Positions 8,834-18,637 are shown, numbered from the stretch's first letter. The stretch: 64,000 nt of DNA from Verrucomicrobiia bacterium (GCA_030432235.1 JAUIHT010000007.1:1-64000); one strand, 5' to 3'. Numbers and translations: made by a program. The notes: generated by a model not told the origin, from the sequence alone.

Positions 8834-11800
8834 CGTACTTTGTTTTGGTTGCTCACCAACGGTGATTTTCAGCAGACGATAACGCTCCGGCTCGATGTCG
8901 ACCACCACTTTACCTTGAGCATAGTTGAGAGGTGTCAGCAGGAGGCCGTCTTCCACCGTGACAGGTTGGTCACCCGGCATACCCAAGGCCGTCAGATCTA
9001 GATCGACCACGGCATCATCAATGGGCTTCTTATCCAGGTTGGAAACCACGACGATGGCGCGTTTCTTGTCACCACTGACGAAGGCACTGCTGAGCAACGA
9101 ATCGGGACTGGCCTTGACTGCCTGGTAGTGCCCGGCTTTGTTCTCGTAGTAGTAATGTATGGTCTCCGAGCCATCCATAGGCAACCAGTTGAAGAGCTGC
9201 CAGTAGCCTATCAAAGGACGTTTGTCATAGCTGTAACTGCGATAATGCGCCGGACTCAGGAGTGAATACTCCTTGGCGTAATCGCCGTGCAGGAGGGTGA
9301 CGGCCGAGTGGGTGCTGACACGCATGGGCAGCTTGGCCCAGTCGTTGACCTCACCGCTGTAAAGCGTACCGAAGGGCTCGGCCGAATACTCAGCACGAAA
9401 TTCCTCGAAAGGCGTCCAGCTTTCATGCAGAGAAGACGCACGCATGGGGCGTCCCTCTCCGCGATTCTGTATATCCGCAAAGACATTGATGGGCCACATG
9501 CTGCCGGTGTGATTATAGACGATGCCGTCCTTGCCGACCTCCTCCTTATAGATGGTGTAAACGCGGCGGTAGAGCTCACGCGTGGCCAGCACCCCATACT
9601 TCGGACGTGCCCGGCCTTCATCATCCACCCAGGCATTGCCGATGCGCAGATTCTGATCGGGGGTGAGGTTCGCCCCGGAATCCCATAGAACGCCATCGGC
9701 GCCGTATTCGCGGGCGATGTCGGCGTGGCCCCATGCCATGAAATCGATGTAGGCTCCATTCTCGCCGGCCGACTGGGCGTAAGTGCCCCACCCCTTGTTT
9801 TCAATGGGATACTTGCCGAGCTCGTAGGAGAATTTCTGCCAATTGGGACTGGTGGCATTCACCCCCCAGCCAGTAAACAGAATAACTTTGAGGCCATGCT
9901 TGTGGGCCAGTTCGATGCCCTTTTTCAGCTTCTTGCGCTGCTCGGGGTCTACGGGCCGCTCGGGCGTGCCACCCATTTCCGTCTGTGAGTTACCTCGCCA
10001 GTCATAATAGAAGACAAAAACCTTGCCGCCCAGCTCGGCCACTTTTTCGAAAACCTCCTCATCGGTCACGACCGAATTGCGCTGGAAAATATTGAGGATG
10101 CTGCGGTCCTCTGGAGTCTCGCGAATCGGCGTGGCCTGAAGGCCGAACTGCAACCGCATCGGCTTGCTCAGGGTCATCGGCTTCTGGATGATGTGAGCAA
10201 GGATTTCCCCGCCGCGGCCATTCTCTGGAGGCCGTGTCTCCAGGACGGAGTTAGGCTTATCGATAGACCAGTCGATGGGAGCCTCCGCAACGAAGCCCAT
10301 GCCGGCTTTCTCGTTACCGATCCACAAGTAGGGCGTAAACGGCAACTTGGCATGTTCCAACAGACCGGGCAGACCGTTGAGGTCGGGCTGAGGCGCCTTG
10401 GTTTGCAGGACCGGGTCGGTCAGGAACTTATGCCGACCCATCAGCTCGCATAGCTTGGGGTTGACGGGGATGACCAGGCTCATGGACTGGATGTCCACGG
10501 GTTGAGCAACGGGCTTAAGATTAAGGTCGTACCAAATCAGCCCGTCGAACTCCGCGCGCATGGTACCGCTCAGATTCAGCCCCGGTGCTTCCAATGCGAC
10601 ATCGTAAGTAACGCCCCCGGGGGACTGCTTGGTCACCTTGAGCTCGCTCACCTTCCATGCGAGTTCACTCGCGCCGGTGATGGTTTTCAACCCTATCGGA
10701 GCCGACAGTACCGGGATGCCATCGCTGGTCACCGCACTGGGGAACACCTGGCTGAGGTCATAGTCACGGCCCCAGACCTCGAAGTTGCCCTTTTTATCGG
10801 CCACAACCGGCGTCCATGGAGCTGGCACCTCTACCTGATTGCCGATTTCGTTGTTGAACCACTCAGGCGTCTCGGGGCGTTCGACCGGAACGGCATTAAC
10901 TGCCAGCGACTCCCCGGACGCATCAAAAAGCTCGGCCTGTACCCGGTAGAAGCCCGGCTGCAAGTCTTTCACCGAAAGCGGCACCTTGACGGTATCGGCC
11001 CCGGCCTGTACCTGCTGGCTGGTCTGGCTGATGACCGGTGTGTCGGCCTCCGCCGGAAGCAGGGAAACCACCAGCTTGGCCTGGTCCGTCCACTCCAAGT
11101 CGGAAACATCGGCGAAGACATCAATGAGTTGCGAGTAGAGCCAGTAGGGCTCCAACTGCAGGGAAAGAGGCGGCGTGATGCGGAAAACAGAAACCCCGGC
11201 AGCCAGAACATGATCCTGCCCGGTCGTGATGCGGTAACTGGCCGTATACTCGCCCAGGGGCAGGTCTCCGCCCAGACCGAAAGTCTTGCGCTCCCCTGCT
11301 GGCACGGACACAGATTCCCCTGCTCCGGTGATATCCTCGACTGACTGGTACTGCTCTTCGGCGAAAACAATCATTTGGGTCAGGTTCGTGCCTTTGTAGA
11401 ACTCCACCTGCGAATCGTTGGTAACGCCACTTTCGATATTATCGTAGTAGCTCTTTGCCCCGGAAGTATTTCTCATGTCGCGCCCAGCCAGTATCAACTC
11501 CGCCTGGATATCGAAGGATTGCTGAGTCGGGTTGGCCACGGCGAAAGCCATACCATGCTGACCGTTCGGCAAAGCGCCCATATTGATAACCTGAATGGCT
11601 GGAGCCTTGGCGAAGCGGATGCGGCCAAAGTTCTCGTAGTTGTGCCAAAGGTTGCCGCGGTAGGACCAGTGAGAGGTCAGGGAGAAGGGCGTGGCGCGAT
11701 TGTCCACGAAATCGAAACCCCACCACTCTGTGGGCCCCGGAGGTGAAGACAGGCCAAAGGCGGCAAATGGAATGGCCAGTTCACCCTCCCAGCCAGTGGC

Positions 11801-12331
11801 GGTGATGCGGGTCGCCCTCTGCCAGTCGGGATTCCAACGGGTATCCTTGTTGCGATTGCACAAGGCATCGCCGAACGCTTCGTTGGCAAAAAGAAGCAGC
11901 GAGTAGCTATTATCGAAGTCCAGGTTGGGAGCAAACATCAACTCAGCGGCATCCGTGTTGCCAATGGTGACAGCGTCAATACGCCCTTGTTCGTGAGGTA
12001 CGGAAGGTATCGGCGTTTCCTTGGGACGCTCGAGCCGGAAGGCGATGTAGATATTCTTGTCATCATACCCCATACGCACGACTTGATGGAAATCACTGCT
12101 CAGGCCATCCTTGCCGACAACCAGCGGAGCGAACTTCGAAGCCGCCAGCCATTCCGAGGCATCCACCGTACCGTCGATGACGGGGGGTCGCGTAAGATAG
12201 GGTATGGTCCATTCAGGTGTGCGCTTCCACTGGGAAGGACCGGCATCAAAAATATCCTGGCCACCCGCCAGCAGCAAAGAGGTAGTTAAGCTGGCAAAGA
12301 GATAAAAGGTAAATATCTTCATTATAAACAT
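8825..12331 (-). CDS. Secreted CBM9-like plus TIM-barrel glycoside-hydrolase-like protein (copy 1)
   Basis: The 1168-residue protein has a signal peptide (MKIFTFYLFASLTTSLLLAGG; ATG 12331 or the in-frame ATG at 12322). A CBM9-type carbohydrate-binding domain covers about 38-245 (PPVIDGTVDASEWLAASKFA, then GWEGELAIPF and WWGFDFVDN). Beta-rich linker regions lead to a C-terminal TIM-barrel-like domain, about 730-1090. That part has VFVFYYDWRG near 770, LKVILFTGWG and EYGADGVLWDSG near 880, the last a plausible catalytic Asp site. It resembles the DUF6067/GH123-like group of putative hydrolases; the exact family is not certain. A close paralogue is at 52829. It is the second gene of an operon beginning with the LamG gene at 13125; the 29-bp gap contains a weak half-site (TGCAAC). 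Confidence 0.75.
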   Translation of the reverse strand: MFIMKIFTFYLFASLTTSLLLAGGQDIFDAGPSQWKRTPEWTIPYLTRPPVIDGTVDASEWLAASKFAPLVVGKDGLSSDFHQVVRMGYDDKNIYIAFRLERPKETPIPSVPHEQGRIDAVTIGNTDAAELMFAPNLDFDNSYSLLLFANEAFGDALCNRNKDTRWNPDWQRATRITATGWEGELAIPFAAFGLSSPPGPTEWWGFDFVDNRATPFSLTSHWSYRGNLWHNYENFGRIRFAKAPAIQVINMGALPNGQHGMAFAVANPTQQSFDIQAELILAGRDMRNTSGAKSYYDNIESGVTNDSQVEFYKGTNLTQMIVFAEEQYQSVEDITGAGESVSVPAGERKTFGLGGDLPLGEYTASYRITTGQDHVLAAGVSVFRITPPLSLQLEPYWLYSQLIDVFADVSDLEWTDQAKLVVSLLPAEADTPVISQTSQQVQAGADTVKVPLSVKDLQPGFYRVQAELFDASGESLAVNAVPVERPETPEWFNNEIGNQVEVPAPWTPVVADKKGNFEVWGRDYDLSQVFPSAVTSDGIPVLSAPIGLKTITGASELAWKVSELKVTKQSPGGVTYDVALEAPGLNLSGTMRAEFDGLIWYDLNLKPVAQPVDIQSMSLVIPVNPKLCELMGRHKFLTDPVLQTKAPQPDLNGLPGLLEHAKLPFTPYLWIGNEKAGMGFVAEAPIDWSIDKPNSVLETRPPENGRGGEILAHIIQKPMTLSKPMRLQFGLQATPIRETPEDRSILNIFQRNSVVTDEEVFEKVAELGGKVFVFYYDWRGNSQTEMGGTPERPVDPEQRKKLKKGIELAHKHGLKVILFTGWGVNATSPNWQKFSYELGKYPIENKGWGTYAQSAGENGAYIDFMAWGHADIAREYGADGVLWDSGANLTPDQNLRIGNAWVDDEGRARPKYGVLATRELYRRVYTIYKEEVGKDGIVYNHTGSMWPINVFADIQNRGEGRPMRASSLHESWTPFEEFRAEYSAEPFGTLYSGEVNDWAKLPMRVSTHSAVTLLHGDYAKEYSLLSPAHYRSYSYDKRPLIGYWQLFNWLPMDGSETIHYYYENKAGHYQAVKASPDSLLSSAFVSGDKKRAIVVVSNLDKKPIDDAVVDLDLTALGMPGDQPVTVEDGLLLTPLNYAQGKVVVDIEPERYRLLKITVGEQPKQSTES

Positions 12332-12360
12332 ACGTGCAACGAGGTTAGAAAAGGCGGGTT

Positions 12361-13125
12361 CTATTTTTTGTAAAAGGCAATGCCCGGTGTGGGACTAGTG
12401 ACATACTCCCACTCACCGATGAGTGTCCCCACCGTGGACTCTTGCAGTGTATAGCTGATTTCGGGCATGCTTACTCCGTCACTGATGCCATCCTGCGTAT
12501 CGAAGCGATCCAGCAGCAAGGTGGCCAGATCGGCGGTCGGACGGGCATCCTTCAGGGAGTTTTCATCTTTGGCTACAAACGATACCTTGATGGCGTTCAT
12601 AATAATTTTGTTCGGACCATCATATTCGTCCTTCCCGTAACCAAAGACCAGATCGGCATCGGCCAGAGAACCCCAAAAGCCTTTGCCGAAAGTCTTTGAA
12701 GAACGAAGCTCCCCGTCGGCATAAAGCCAGATGTGATTGTCCTTCCATACAAAGGCCATGTGATGCATCTGGCCCGGCTTCCAGGGAGGTGGCGGCTCAC
12801 TGCCCAAGGCGCCGCCTCCACCAAACTCGACGTCCCTGGAGCTAGCCGTCACTTTCAAACCGATCTGGCTATTATGGCGATACCACTGGGAAATAATGGA
12901 CCACTCCTCCGGCACTTTGAGATGAAAGATATCGAAAACTTTGTAGTACTTGCCATCGTCCGGAGGCACCATCTCCTCTACCATTGGAGTCAACCAGACC
13001 TCAAGCGTGCCTTCATTCAATAGATAATTGCCGGCCGCCGGATAGCTGATTTTGCCTGCTTGCGCGCTGGAAGCGGCGAACAGCACATTTAAAAGCAAAA
13101 GAAAGATACGGTTGTAACGAATCAT
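12361..13125 (-). CDS. Secreted LamG/concanavalin-like protein
   Basis: About 254 residues with a signal peptide (MIRYNRIFLLLLNVLFAASS ending AQA) and a single LamG-like beta-sandwich. The domain opens with LLNEGTLEVWLTPM and includes MHHMAFVWKDNHIWLYADGE, the strand pair typical of laminin-G folds. ATG 13143 is an alternative start that adds six residues. The protein ends soon after the domain, without a PEP-CTERM tail. It is closely similar in layout to the gene at 36329. It is transcribed just ahead of the CBM9/TIM-barrel gene, from a shared regulatory region with the divergent beta-helix gene. Probable role: binding of the polysaccharide; no catalytic site is recognised. Confidence 0.72.
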   Translation of the reverse strand: MIRYNRIFLLLLNVLFAASSAQAGKISYPAAGNYLLNEGTLEVWLTPMVEEMVPPDDGKYYKVFDIFHLKVPEEWSIISQWYRHNSQIGLKVTASSRDVEFGGGGALGSEPPPPWKPGQMHHMAFVWKDNHIWLYADGELRSSKTFGKGFWGSLADADLVFGYGKDEYDGPNKIIMNAIKVSFVAKDENSLKDARPTADLATLLLDRFDTQDGISDGVSMPEISYTLQESTVGTLIGEWEYVTSPTPGIAFYKK

Positions 13126-13218
13126 CAGGGATGGGGGTGTCATTTAGTATCAAGAGCCACAAAAGCACCATTGTGCGAGGCTGACGAAAGAGATAGTATA
13201 TGGGTACGCAACGCAATT

Positions 13219-13234
13219 TTGTGCAGGTGCTCAA
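13219..13234. promoter_or_regulatory. Class 1 operator in divergent promoter region 13126-13345
   Basis: TTGTGCAGGTGCTCAA, imperfect inverted repeat, 94 bp ahead of the LamG gene start at 13125. Same pattern as the site at 1919 but with GG at the centre. Confidence 0.65.
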
Positions 13235-13246
13235 ACATGGAGCGAA

Positions 13247-13259
13247 TGCAACGGTTGCT
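13247..13259. promoter_or_regulatory. Class 2 operator in divergent promoter region
   Basis: TGCAACGGTTGCT matches the odd palindrome at 6520 at all but the last base (allowing C or G at the centre). It lies between the two class 1 sites of this gap. Confidence 0.55.
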
Positions 13260-13295
13260 ACAAGAACGCGCACAGATATTGACGAAAAATCGTTA

Positions 13296-13311
13296 TTGTG
13301 CACGTTCACAA
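13296..13311. promoter_or_regulatory. Class 1 operator overlapping a likely -35 of the beta-helix gene
   Basis: TTGTGCACGTTCACAA. Its first half can serve as a -35 (TTGTGC, 13296-13301), with TTATAG at 13318-13323 as a -10 after a 16-bp spacer. Binding here would block RNA polymerase at the gene starting 13346. Confidence 0.7.
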
Positions 13312-13345
13312 TTGCAGTTATAGGAAAAGTTAACAAGCTAAAAAC

Positions 13346-14419
13346 ATGATCTCCTGTCGCCCTAACCTCAGACTCTTACTTGCCATCAGTGTACTGGTGC
13401 CGCTGATGCACGAAGCATACGCGCGAACCATCATGGTCGACCAGCGAGGAGGTGAAGGGGTGCAGGTATCCCTGCAGTCTGCTGTCGACGCTGCGAAACC
13501 CGGGGACGTTATCTCCACAGTGCCAGGCAGCGGCCCCTATCGTGAAGGCATTCGCATTAAGCAAAGCGGGGAACCGGAAAAGCCCATCACCCTGGAGGGC
13601 AACGGCGAAGTCATCGACCTTGGTGTGGATATCTCCCAGGGTCCCTGGTCCCAGGAAAAGGGCCTTTGGGTGCTGGAGAGCCCGCGTATTCCGCCGAAGA
13701 CCTGGGGCATGAATCAACGGGCCACCGCCTTTTACAAAGGCAAGCCTATCACTTTCCATGACAAAGCTGACCTGCCACAGCCGGACTACTCCGTCAGCCT
13801 GGACGAAGAAGGCCGATTGCACTTTCGCTTTCCGGAAGAGATGGCGCCGCCTTTCAGTGGACTCATGCTGCCGGTCAAACCTACACTCTCGGCTGTCGCT
13901 CTAGTGAACGCCTCTTACTGGCACATTCGCGGACTGCATGTTTTGTATGCCGGCAATGATGGCTTCAACTATCACGGCGAGGGCAAGGGTATCGAAACGA
14001 CCAACTGCTCCGCCCTCTTCTGCGGCGACGAAGGCAGCAGCGCCCACTATAAGATGGAGGTCACCACACGCGACAGCCTCTTTGCCTTCAACGGCTCAGG
14101 TACTGGTGGCGTCGCTGATGTGCACGAAAGCGTAACGAGCTACAGCAATTGCATTTCCGCTTACAATCGCAGCTACGGCTATACACTAAAAAACGCGAGT
14201 GGCACTCTCACTAACAGTCTCTCCGCCGCCAACGGCCGGCCGGAAAACAACAAAGTCCTGCCGCCCACAACAACCACCCTCGACAACTTCGAAGACTGGC
14301 CGGCTGAACCCGGCATCCTCGAACGCATCCAAGCCTGGCATCCCGACCACCCCCAATTGCCTTACCTTCTCGAAACAGTCCGGGCACTACAGGCAGAGGG
14401 CGCTGACTTTACCTATTAA
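13346..14419 (+). CDS. Secreted right-handed beta-helix protein, polysaccharide-lyase-like
   Basis: The 357-residue protein has a signal peptide (MISCRPNLRLLLAISVLVPL to about EAYA). The classic entry to a parallel beta-helix follows: SLQSAVDAAKPGDVIS, GPYREGIRIKQSGEPEKPI and TLEGNGEVIDLG. Repeated coils run through residues 190-310 (GLHVLYAGNDGFNYHGEG, TTNCSALFCGDEGSS, SYSNCISAYN). Such folds are common in PL1/PL9 pectate lyases, GH28 and epimerases. I cannot assign the family because the Ca2+-binding Asp cluster and Lys/Arg base cannot be aligned by eye. It is monocistronic, divergent from the LamG/CBM9 operon, and convergent with the pectate-lyase-like gene ending at 14449. Confidence 0.75.
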   Translation: MISCRPNLRLLLAISVLVPLMHEAYARTIMVDQRGGEGVQVSLQSAVDAAKPGDVISTVPGSGPYREGIRIKQSGEPEKPITLEGNGEVIDLGVDISQGPWSQEKGLWVLESPRIPPKTWGMNQRATAFYKGKPITFHDKADLPQPDYSVSLDEEGRLHFRFPEEMAPPFSGLMLPVKPTLSAVALVNASYWHIRGLHVLYAGNDGFNYHGEGKGIETTNCSALFCGDEGSSAHYKMEVTTRDSLFAFNGSGTGGVADVHESVTSYSNCISAYNRSYGYTLKNASGTLTNSLSAANGRPENNKVLPPTTTTLDNFEDWPAEPGILERIQAWHPDHPQLPYLLETVRALQAEGADFTY

Positions 14420-14448
14420 GCCCACCACATTAGTTGTTAGGTACAAGA

Positions 14449-16113
14449 TTAGCCCTCTGGCTGATCGACGTCCCAGAGGACCACGGTGTCGAAAATCTTT
14501 CCGCGACTTGCGTAGTTGAGATGCAAGTCTGCCTTGGTCGCCCATGCCAGGGGCACTTCACTTTCACGGCCCTTCAATGCACCAACCAGATGCAACAGAG
14601 CCAGAGGCTCCAGGGCGTCGAACTGGATGTTGGCGCGATGAGGACCGCTCAATATCCACCCATCATGCACATCCTCCGCGAGAATGTTGTCCCCTATGCA
14701 GCGAGCCATGGCCAGGTAGCTGGGGTCACGACCGCGCCGATAAAGCTCTAGGAACCCGAGGAGGACCTCCGGTTCCAGGCAGTCCGTAGTAAGGTTAAGC
14801 TTTGGTTTCTCTCCTACCCCACCCAGTTCTCCCAGGTGGAAAGTCTTCATCAGGTGACCGAGCATCTTCCAATGAGCTTCCTCGCCTGTCTGCCTCCAAG
14901 CCAGCGAGTAGGCCCAGAAAAAGGTAGGATTGGGCGGTACGGGCTGCATTTTGATTTCCCGCAACTCCAAATCGGGGTCCCAGTAATAACCTACGCGTTT
15001 GATATCCTCAGGGAGGATGCGGCGTCCGTCCGAAACGGTGGCATAGAAAAGGTCCTTGTCTGGATCGTAAGCGTATTGAGCGAAGGCGGTGAGTGAGCGA
15101 CTGGCTCGACTCATCAGCTCCCGGCCAAAGTCACTATTCAAACTCTCACCCAACTGCATGTAGCAGATGCCTACGTCACCGTATAGTTCGAGCTGAGCAG
15201 GCAGGGCCGCCACGGTCCCCTCCGTCACCCCCGGTCCCATCTCCTGCCCAAACTGTAACTGGGCGCGGTCTCCTCCATGATACTCCTTCGGCAACAAGGT
15301 ATATTGGATGCCGCACAGACCGGTGTCAGCATTACGCGTTTTCTCGAACATGCGGGCCATGTGCTCGGCCCAGAGCAGCGGCTTTTCCTGCCCACTGAAC
15401 TCGTAGAGCTCAGCCGCCGCGTAGATAAGATCGCTGCCGGTCGTGACAAAACCCAACCCCCAGGAAGTAAAGAAAGGCTCGGGATCCTTGAACTCGTGGT
15501 TCCAACCATCCGTAGTGGACTCGCGATCGAAGCGAGCGTGGCGATTGAAGGACAGCGTGTTCCAGTTCTTCACGTGGATGCCCCACATGGCCTCAATGTA
15601 GTCTTCGGTGGCAACGGGATTCACCTCCCAGAACAACTGGTAATACGGGTAATGGCTTTTCAGCTCATGACCGTGGCCATCCATGCCAACGGGCCCATCC
15701 GTGCGTAGATCGTAGAAAGCGTGTCCACCCCAGATGCCCAGGCCATTATCCGCCCGCAGGAATTGCAGAGCATAGGCCGTGGCGTCCTTGGCTGCTTGCT
15801 TGTATTGCGGGTCACCCGTCAGGGCGGACAAGCCGCAGAGCGTCCGCAGGAAGGTCTGCTGGCTGCCGAAATTACTCAGGTAAGATTTTTGCCCGCGCAT
15901 GGGCCAGATGACCGGCTCCAGGCTGCCGCGCTGAAGGCCGTCTGCAAATAAGGGCGTGGACTTGGGCCCGTAGGTGTCGCGACCATGCTCGAGGGCAAGA
16001 TCGGCGTGCTGACGCACGGCGTTAAGGTAGGGAGTCGCTATGTCCTCCCCACCAGCAGTGAGAACGCCGTGGGAGACCAACAGTATCAAAGCGGGGAATA
16101 ACCAAGCCTTCAT
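14449..16113 (-). CDS. Secreted pectate-lyase-like alpha/alpha-barrel protein
   Basis: The 554-residue protein has a signal peptide (MKAWLFPALILLVSHGVLTA) and is largely helical. It resembles proteins usually annotated pectate lyase in Verrucomicrobiota and Planctomycetota: YGPKSTPLFADGL near 49-61, a SNFGSQQTFLRTLCGLSALT helix, GWNHEFKDPEPFFTSWGLGF, and a C-terminal YLAMARCIGDNIL repeat. These belong to (alpha/alpha)n toroids such as PL2/PL10-like enzymes that cut uronic-acid polymers by beta-elimination. The family recall is from pattern memory, so the activity is tentative. It lies 18 bp downstream of the TIM-barrel gene at 16132 and is co-transcribed with it. Confidence 0.62.
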   Translation of the reverse strand: MKAWLFPALILLVSHGVLTAGGEDIATPYLNAVRQHADLALEHGRDTYGPKSTPLFADGLQRGSLEPVIWPMRGQKSYLSNFGSQQTFLRTLCGLSALTGDPQYKQAAKDATAYALQFLRADNGLGIWGGHAFYDLRTDGPVGMDGHGHELKSHYPYYQLFWEVNPVATEDYIEAMWGIHVKNWNTLSFNRHARFDRESTTDGWNHEFKDPEPFFTSWGLGFVTTGSDLIYAAAELYEFSGQEKPLLWAEHMARMFEKTRNADTGLCGIQYTLLPKEYHGGDRAQLQFGQEMGPGVTEGTVAALPAQLELYGDVGICYMQLGESLNSDFGRELMSRASRSLTAFAQYAYDPDKDLFYATVSDGRRILPEDIKRVGYYWDPDLELREIKMQPVPPNPTFFWAYSLAWRQTGEEAHWKMLGHLMKTFHLGELGGVGEKPKLNLTTDCLEPEVLLGFLELYRRGRDPSYLAMARCIGDNILAEDVHDGWILSGPHRANIQFDALEPLALLHLVGALKGRESEVPLAWATKADLHLNYASRGKIFDTVVLWDVDQPEG

Positions 16114-16131
16114 ACCGGGATTGCTAAGGGG

Positions 16132-18474
16132 TTAGTCGATTTGATTCTCAAGAAAAGTCGGAGCAAAGTTGCCGAAGAGATAATCGGCATTCTGCCAGCC
16201 TTCAAAAATATTCAGGTCCGCCACCTTGCTTCCGCCGGAAAGGGTGAGGCTGAGAATCAGAGGTTCTGAGGCTCGCACCATGAGATCACGCCCGTCGTTG
16301 AGGCGATAGCGGGCCAAATCTTCAGGCTGCCACGTAGACAAGTCGGCAAAAACCGGTTGGTATTTCTCGAAGAAACGCGCCAGCGCGAACTTACCATAGT
16401 CGAAGTGATTAAATATCTTGCCGTTGGGATTAATCCCATCCTTGAGGAAACGTTTGCGGTAAACCTGAATGACATCGAGGCTGTCCCATGGTGCGGTATC
16501 CATAAACATGTTATAGGCCCCGCCACCCATGTGCAAAGTAGTGTCTTTGAGCAACGTGTACCAGAGATCAAGCGATTGGATGACCTGATTTTGCGTGGGA
16601 CGCGCCGGATCGCCCGGGTAGCCGCCGGTGTTCGGCCAGCTTGCGCCCAGGTGCGGGTAGCCCCTGACCCATGGGGAAAGTACCATAGCATCCAGCGCGG
16701 GCTCATGTATTTCGCGCATCTTGGAGAGCACCTGCTTGTAGAAGTCTACATCGAAACGCTTCTCAGCCTTTTGTTTCTCAATCAAGTCACGCGCGGCTTG
16801 CGCCTTGTCCAGGTTATCCCCCACCTGCAACTCCAACAAGTCCTCGGTCGCGAATTCGCCAGTGAGCAGTTGATTAATGGAATTGGTACGAACGTTCTGC
16901 GCCAAATCCACATACTTGAAGTAGGATTCGCCCGGTGAGAGTTCCGTGGCGATGGCCACATGCTGCAGCCCGTTTTCATCGAGGGCCTTGCGAATGAGCT
17001 TGTACATCTCGCCCATGCCCTGAGCGATATTCATCCCATAGCGGTCGTTATGCCCCTCCATCCAGTATGAGGGCACGTCGAGATGCACGGCATCGGCGCC
17101 GGTAGCACGAACGATACTGAGGATTTCCGCAGCCTTGAAGTTGCGCTGCGCCTCGTAAGCCGGAGTCATATGATAACCCGTCATGACGGTTTTCTGGCCG
17201 CCGATTTTGGTCCACCCACCTCCGAAATCCTTATCCCTCTGGATCATGTCATGGTCGCGAAGAATGTCGTAGCCCACGCCCCAGGGGACCTCCTTCTCCG
17301 GATCATGGCCGAGCCATTCAGACTGCTTCGCCACCAATCGCTGGTAGTACGTCGTAGGCTCCTGAATCAAATGGTTGTGAATATGCAGCATGACGTGGAA
17401 GCCCTTCGCGCGAACCTTGCCCACCATCATGGCGAAATAAGGGTCAACCGTCTGGTCGGGGAAGTAGGTGTCATGCCCGGAAACACGCCAGTCGGTCAGG
17501 TAAAACATCGTCTTCTCCGGCTCCAGCACCTTGGAGAGGTTTTCCAGCCACTGCATGTCCGCCTCCATGCTTTCCTCCCAACCCGAGGTGTAATTGTAGT
17601 AGGGCCGCGGTTTGCCCGGGAAAGGCAGGGGCCGCGTCCAGGGTGCTCCGACGAAAGTCCAGGCCAAGTCCTGCACCCAAGCCGTCGGACGCTTGTCGAG
17701 CGGTGTCGGCTCGTAGGCTTTCTCCAGATAGTCCTGATACAGCTTCGCGCCAGCAGCCAAATCGCCTTCATACTGACGAATAACCCAGGGCGCAGTCGTA
17801 AAACTATCCGAGAAGGGCGCAAAAGCCATGGCCCTATTACTGATGGTCACCTCTCCTTTACGATCCGTCTTGTATTCAAGGATATTGGCCTGAACGTTTT
17901 TCGGGTCCTCGACGTAGATCAGCAAACCACCCTTCTTACCCTGGATAATGTAGTAGCGCATCCGCCAGTCATGCGTGGAAAGCACGCCCTCGCGGCCATC
18001 GAGCGGGTAGAACGGACGTATCCACATCGACTGCACCGCACCTTTGCCGGTGATGCGAGCCGGAGCCAGACCGCGCGGCCAGTGTACAGCGTCAAACTGG
18101 TCAAAAGGTAACCGTAAGCCCCATTGCAGGGCCTGCAAATCTTTCGGTCCCTGGCCGGACATGACAATGCGAAGCGCGTCCGCACCATCTGCTGCCACCT
18201 TGTAGGTAACCTTATCGCCTTGGGTCTGCCCCTTCTTGATTGACCAAGTACCGGGCACGTAAAAGCGATCTCCGGAATCCGGGTCCGTATTCAAATCGTC
18301 CCGCAGTCCGAAGCTAAAGGTTTCGCCGGACTCTTTGTTGGTCCACGACGTCAGCCAGCCGTCCTGGAAATCAGCGCGGAAGTCGGCTCCGTCGATGACA
18401 TCAGCCTGAAGAGAGGCTCCTATGAGGAGGAAAACGGAGACGAAATAGATCAGGGAGAAGCGTATGCCTTTCAT
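16132..18474 (-). CDS. Secreted TIM-barrel glycoside-hydrolase-like protein (DUF6259/GH36-like)
   Basis: The 780-residue protein has a signal peptide (MKGIRFSLIYFVSVFLLIGA to about LQA) and an N-terminal beta-sandwich (about 25-270). A TIM barrel spans about 275-640. Barrel strands show EKTMFYLTDWRVSG near 323, FHVMLHIHNH, GADAVHLDVPSYW near 461 and HVAIATELSPGE near 510. The Asp in HLDVPS and the Glu in ATELSP sit at strand ends where retaining hydrolases carry their catalytic acids. The arrangement recalls the DUF6259 and GH36/GH101-type clan; this is inference. It is the first gene of an operon with the pectate-lyase-like gene and is controlled from the operator-rich gap 18475-18719, shared with the large gene at 18720. 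Confidence 0.65.
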   Translation of the reverse strand: MKGIRFSLIYFVSVFLLIGASLQADVIDGADFRADFQDGWLTSWTNKESGETFSFGLRDDLNTDPDSGDRFYVPGTWSIKKGQTQGDKVTYKVAADGADALRIVMSGQGPKDLQALQWGLRLPFDQFDAVHWPRGLAPARITGKGAVQSMWIRPFYPLDGREGVLSTHDWRMRYYIIQGKKGGLLIYVEDPKNVQANILEYKTDRKGEVTISNRAMAFAPFSDSFTTAPWVIRQYEGDLAAGAKLYQDYLEKAYEPTPLDKRPTAWVQDLAWTFVGAPWTRPLPFPGKPRPYYNYTSGWEESMEADMQWLENLSKVLEPEKTMFYLTDWRVSGHDTYFPDQTVDPYFAMMVGKVRAKGFHVMLHIHNHLIQEPTTYYQRLVAKQSEWLGHDPEKEVPWGVGYDILRDHDMIQRDKDFGGGWTKIGGQKTVMTGYHMTPAYEAQRNFKAAEILSIVRATGADAVHLDVPSYWMEGHNDRYGMNIAQGMGEMYKLIRKALDENGLQHVAIATELSPGESYFKYVDLAQNVRTNSINQLLTGEFATEDLLELQVGDNLDKAQAARDLIEKQKAEKRFDVDFYKQVLSKMREIHEPALDAMVLSPWVRGYPHLGASWPNTGGYPGDPARPTQNQVIQSLDLWYTLLKDTTLHMGGGAYNMFMDTAPWDSLDVIQVYRKRFLKDGINPNGKIFNHFDYGKFALARFFEKYQPVFADLSTWQPEDLARYRLNDGRDLMVRASEPLILSLTLSGGSKVADLNIFEGWQNADYLFGNFAPTFLENQID

Positions 18475-18521
18475 ATTAGGGGAACAACGGGGGTTATGAA
18501 TTTAATGAGTATAAGCTCGAA

Positions 18522-18537
18522 ATGTGCACGAGTACAA
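18522..18537. promoter_or_regulatory. Class 1 operator upstream of 16132-18474
   Basis: ATGTGCACGAGTACAA, inverted repeat with central CG, 48 bp upstream of the minus-strand start at 18474. Confidence 0.68.
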
Positions 18538-18593
18538 GAGCGATTGTTATAAACCCAACCCTGACGTCAACCCTCAACGCATTTTACACCGCA

Positions 18594-18606
18594 TGCAACG
18601 GTAGCA
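18594..18606. promoter_or_regulatory. Class 2 operator in divergent gap 18475-18719
   Basis: TGCAACGGTAGCA, one mismatch from the odd palindrome, midway between the two class 1 sites of this gap, as at 13247. Confidence 0.55.
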
Positions 18607-18637
18607 CATATGTTTCAGGTAGATCACCCCAATCACC

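Noticed and set aside
10502-11344. 280-codon plus-strand open frame
   Set aside because: Antisense to the CBM9/TIM-barrel gene; its translation looks like a shadow without domain features.
12335-12347. Class 2-like half-site between the LamG and TIM-barrel genes
   Set aside because: TGCAACGAGGTTA keeps one arm only and lies inside an operon gap of 29 bp.
17083-18111. 342-codon plus-strand open frame
   Set aside because: Antisense to the TIM-barrel gene 16132-18474; no recognisable protein features.
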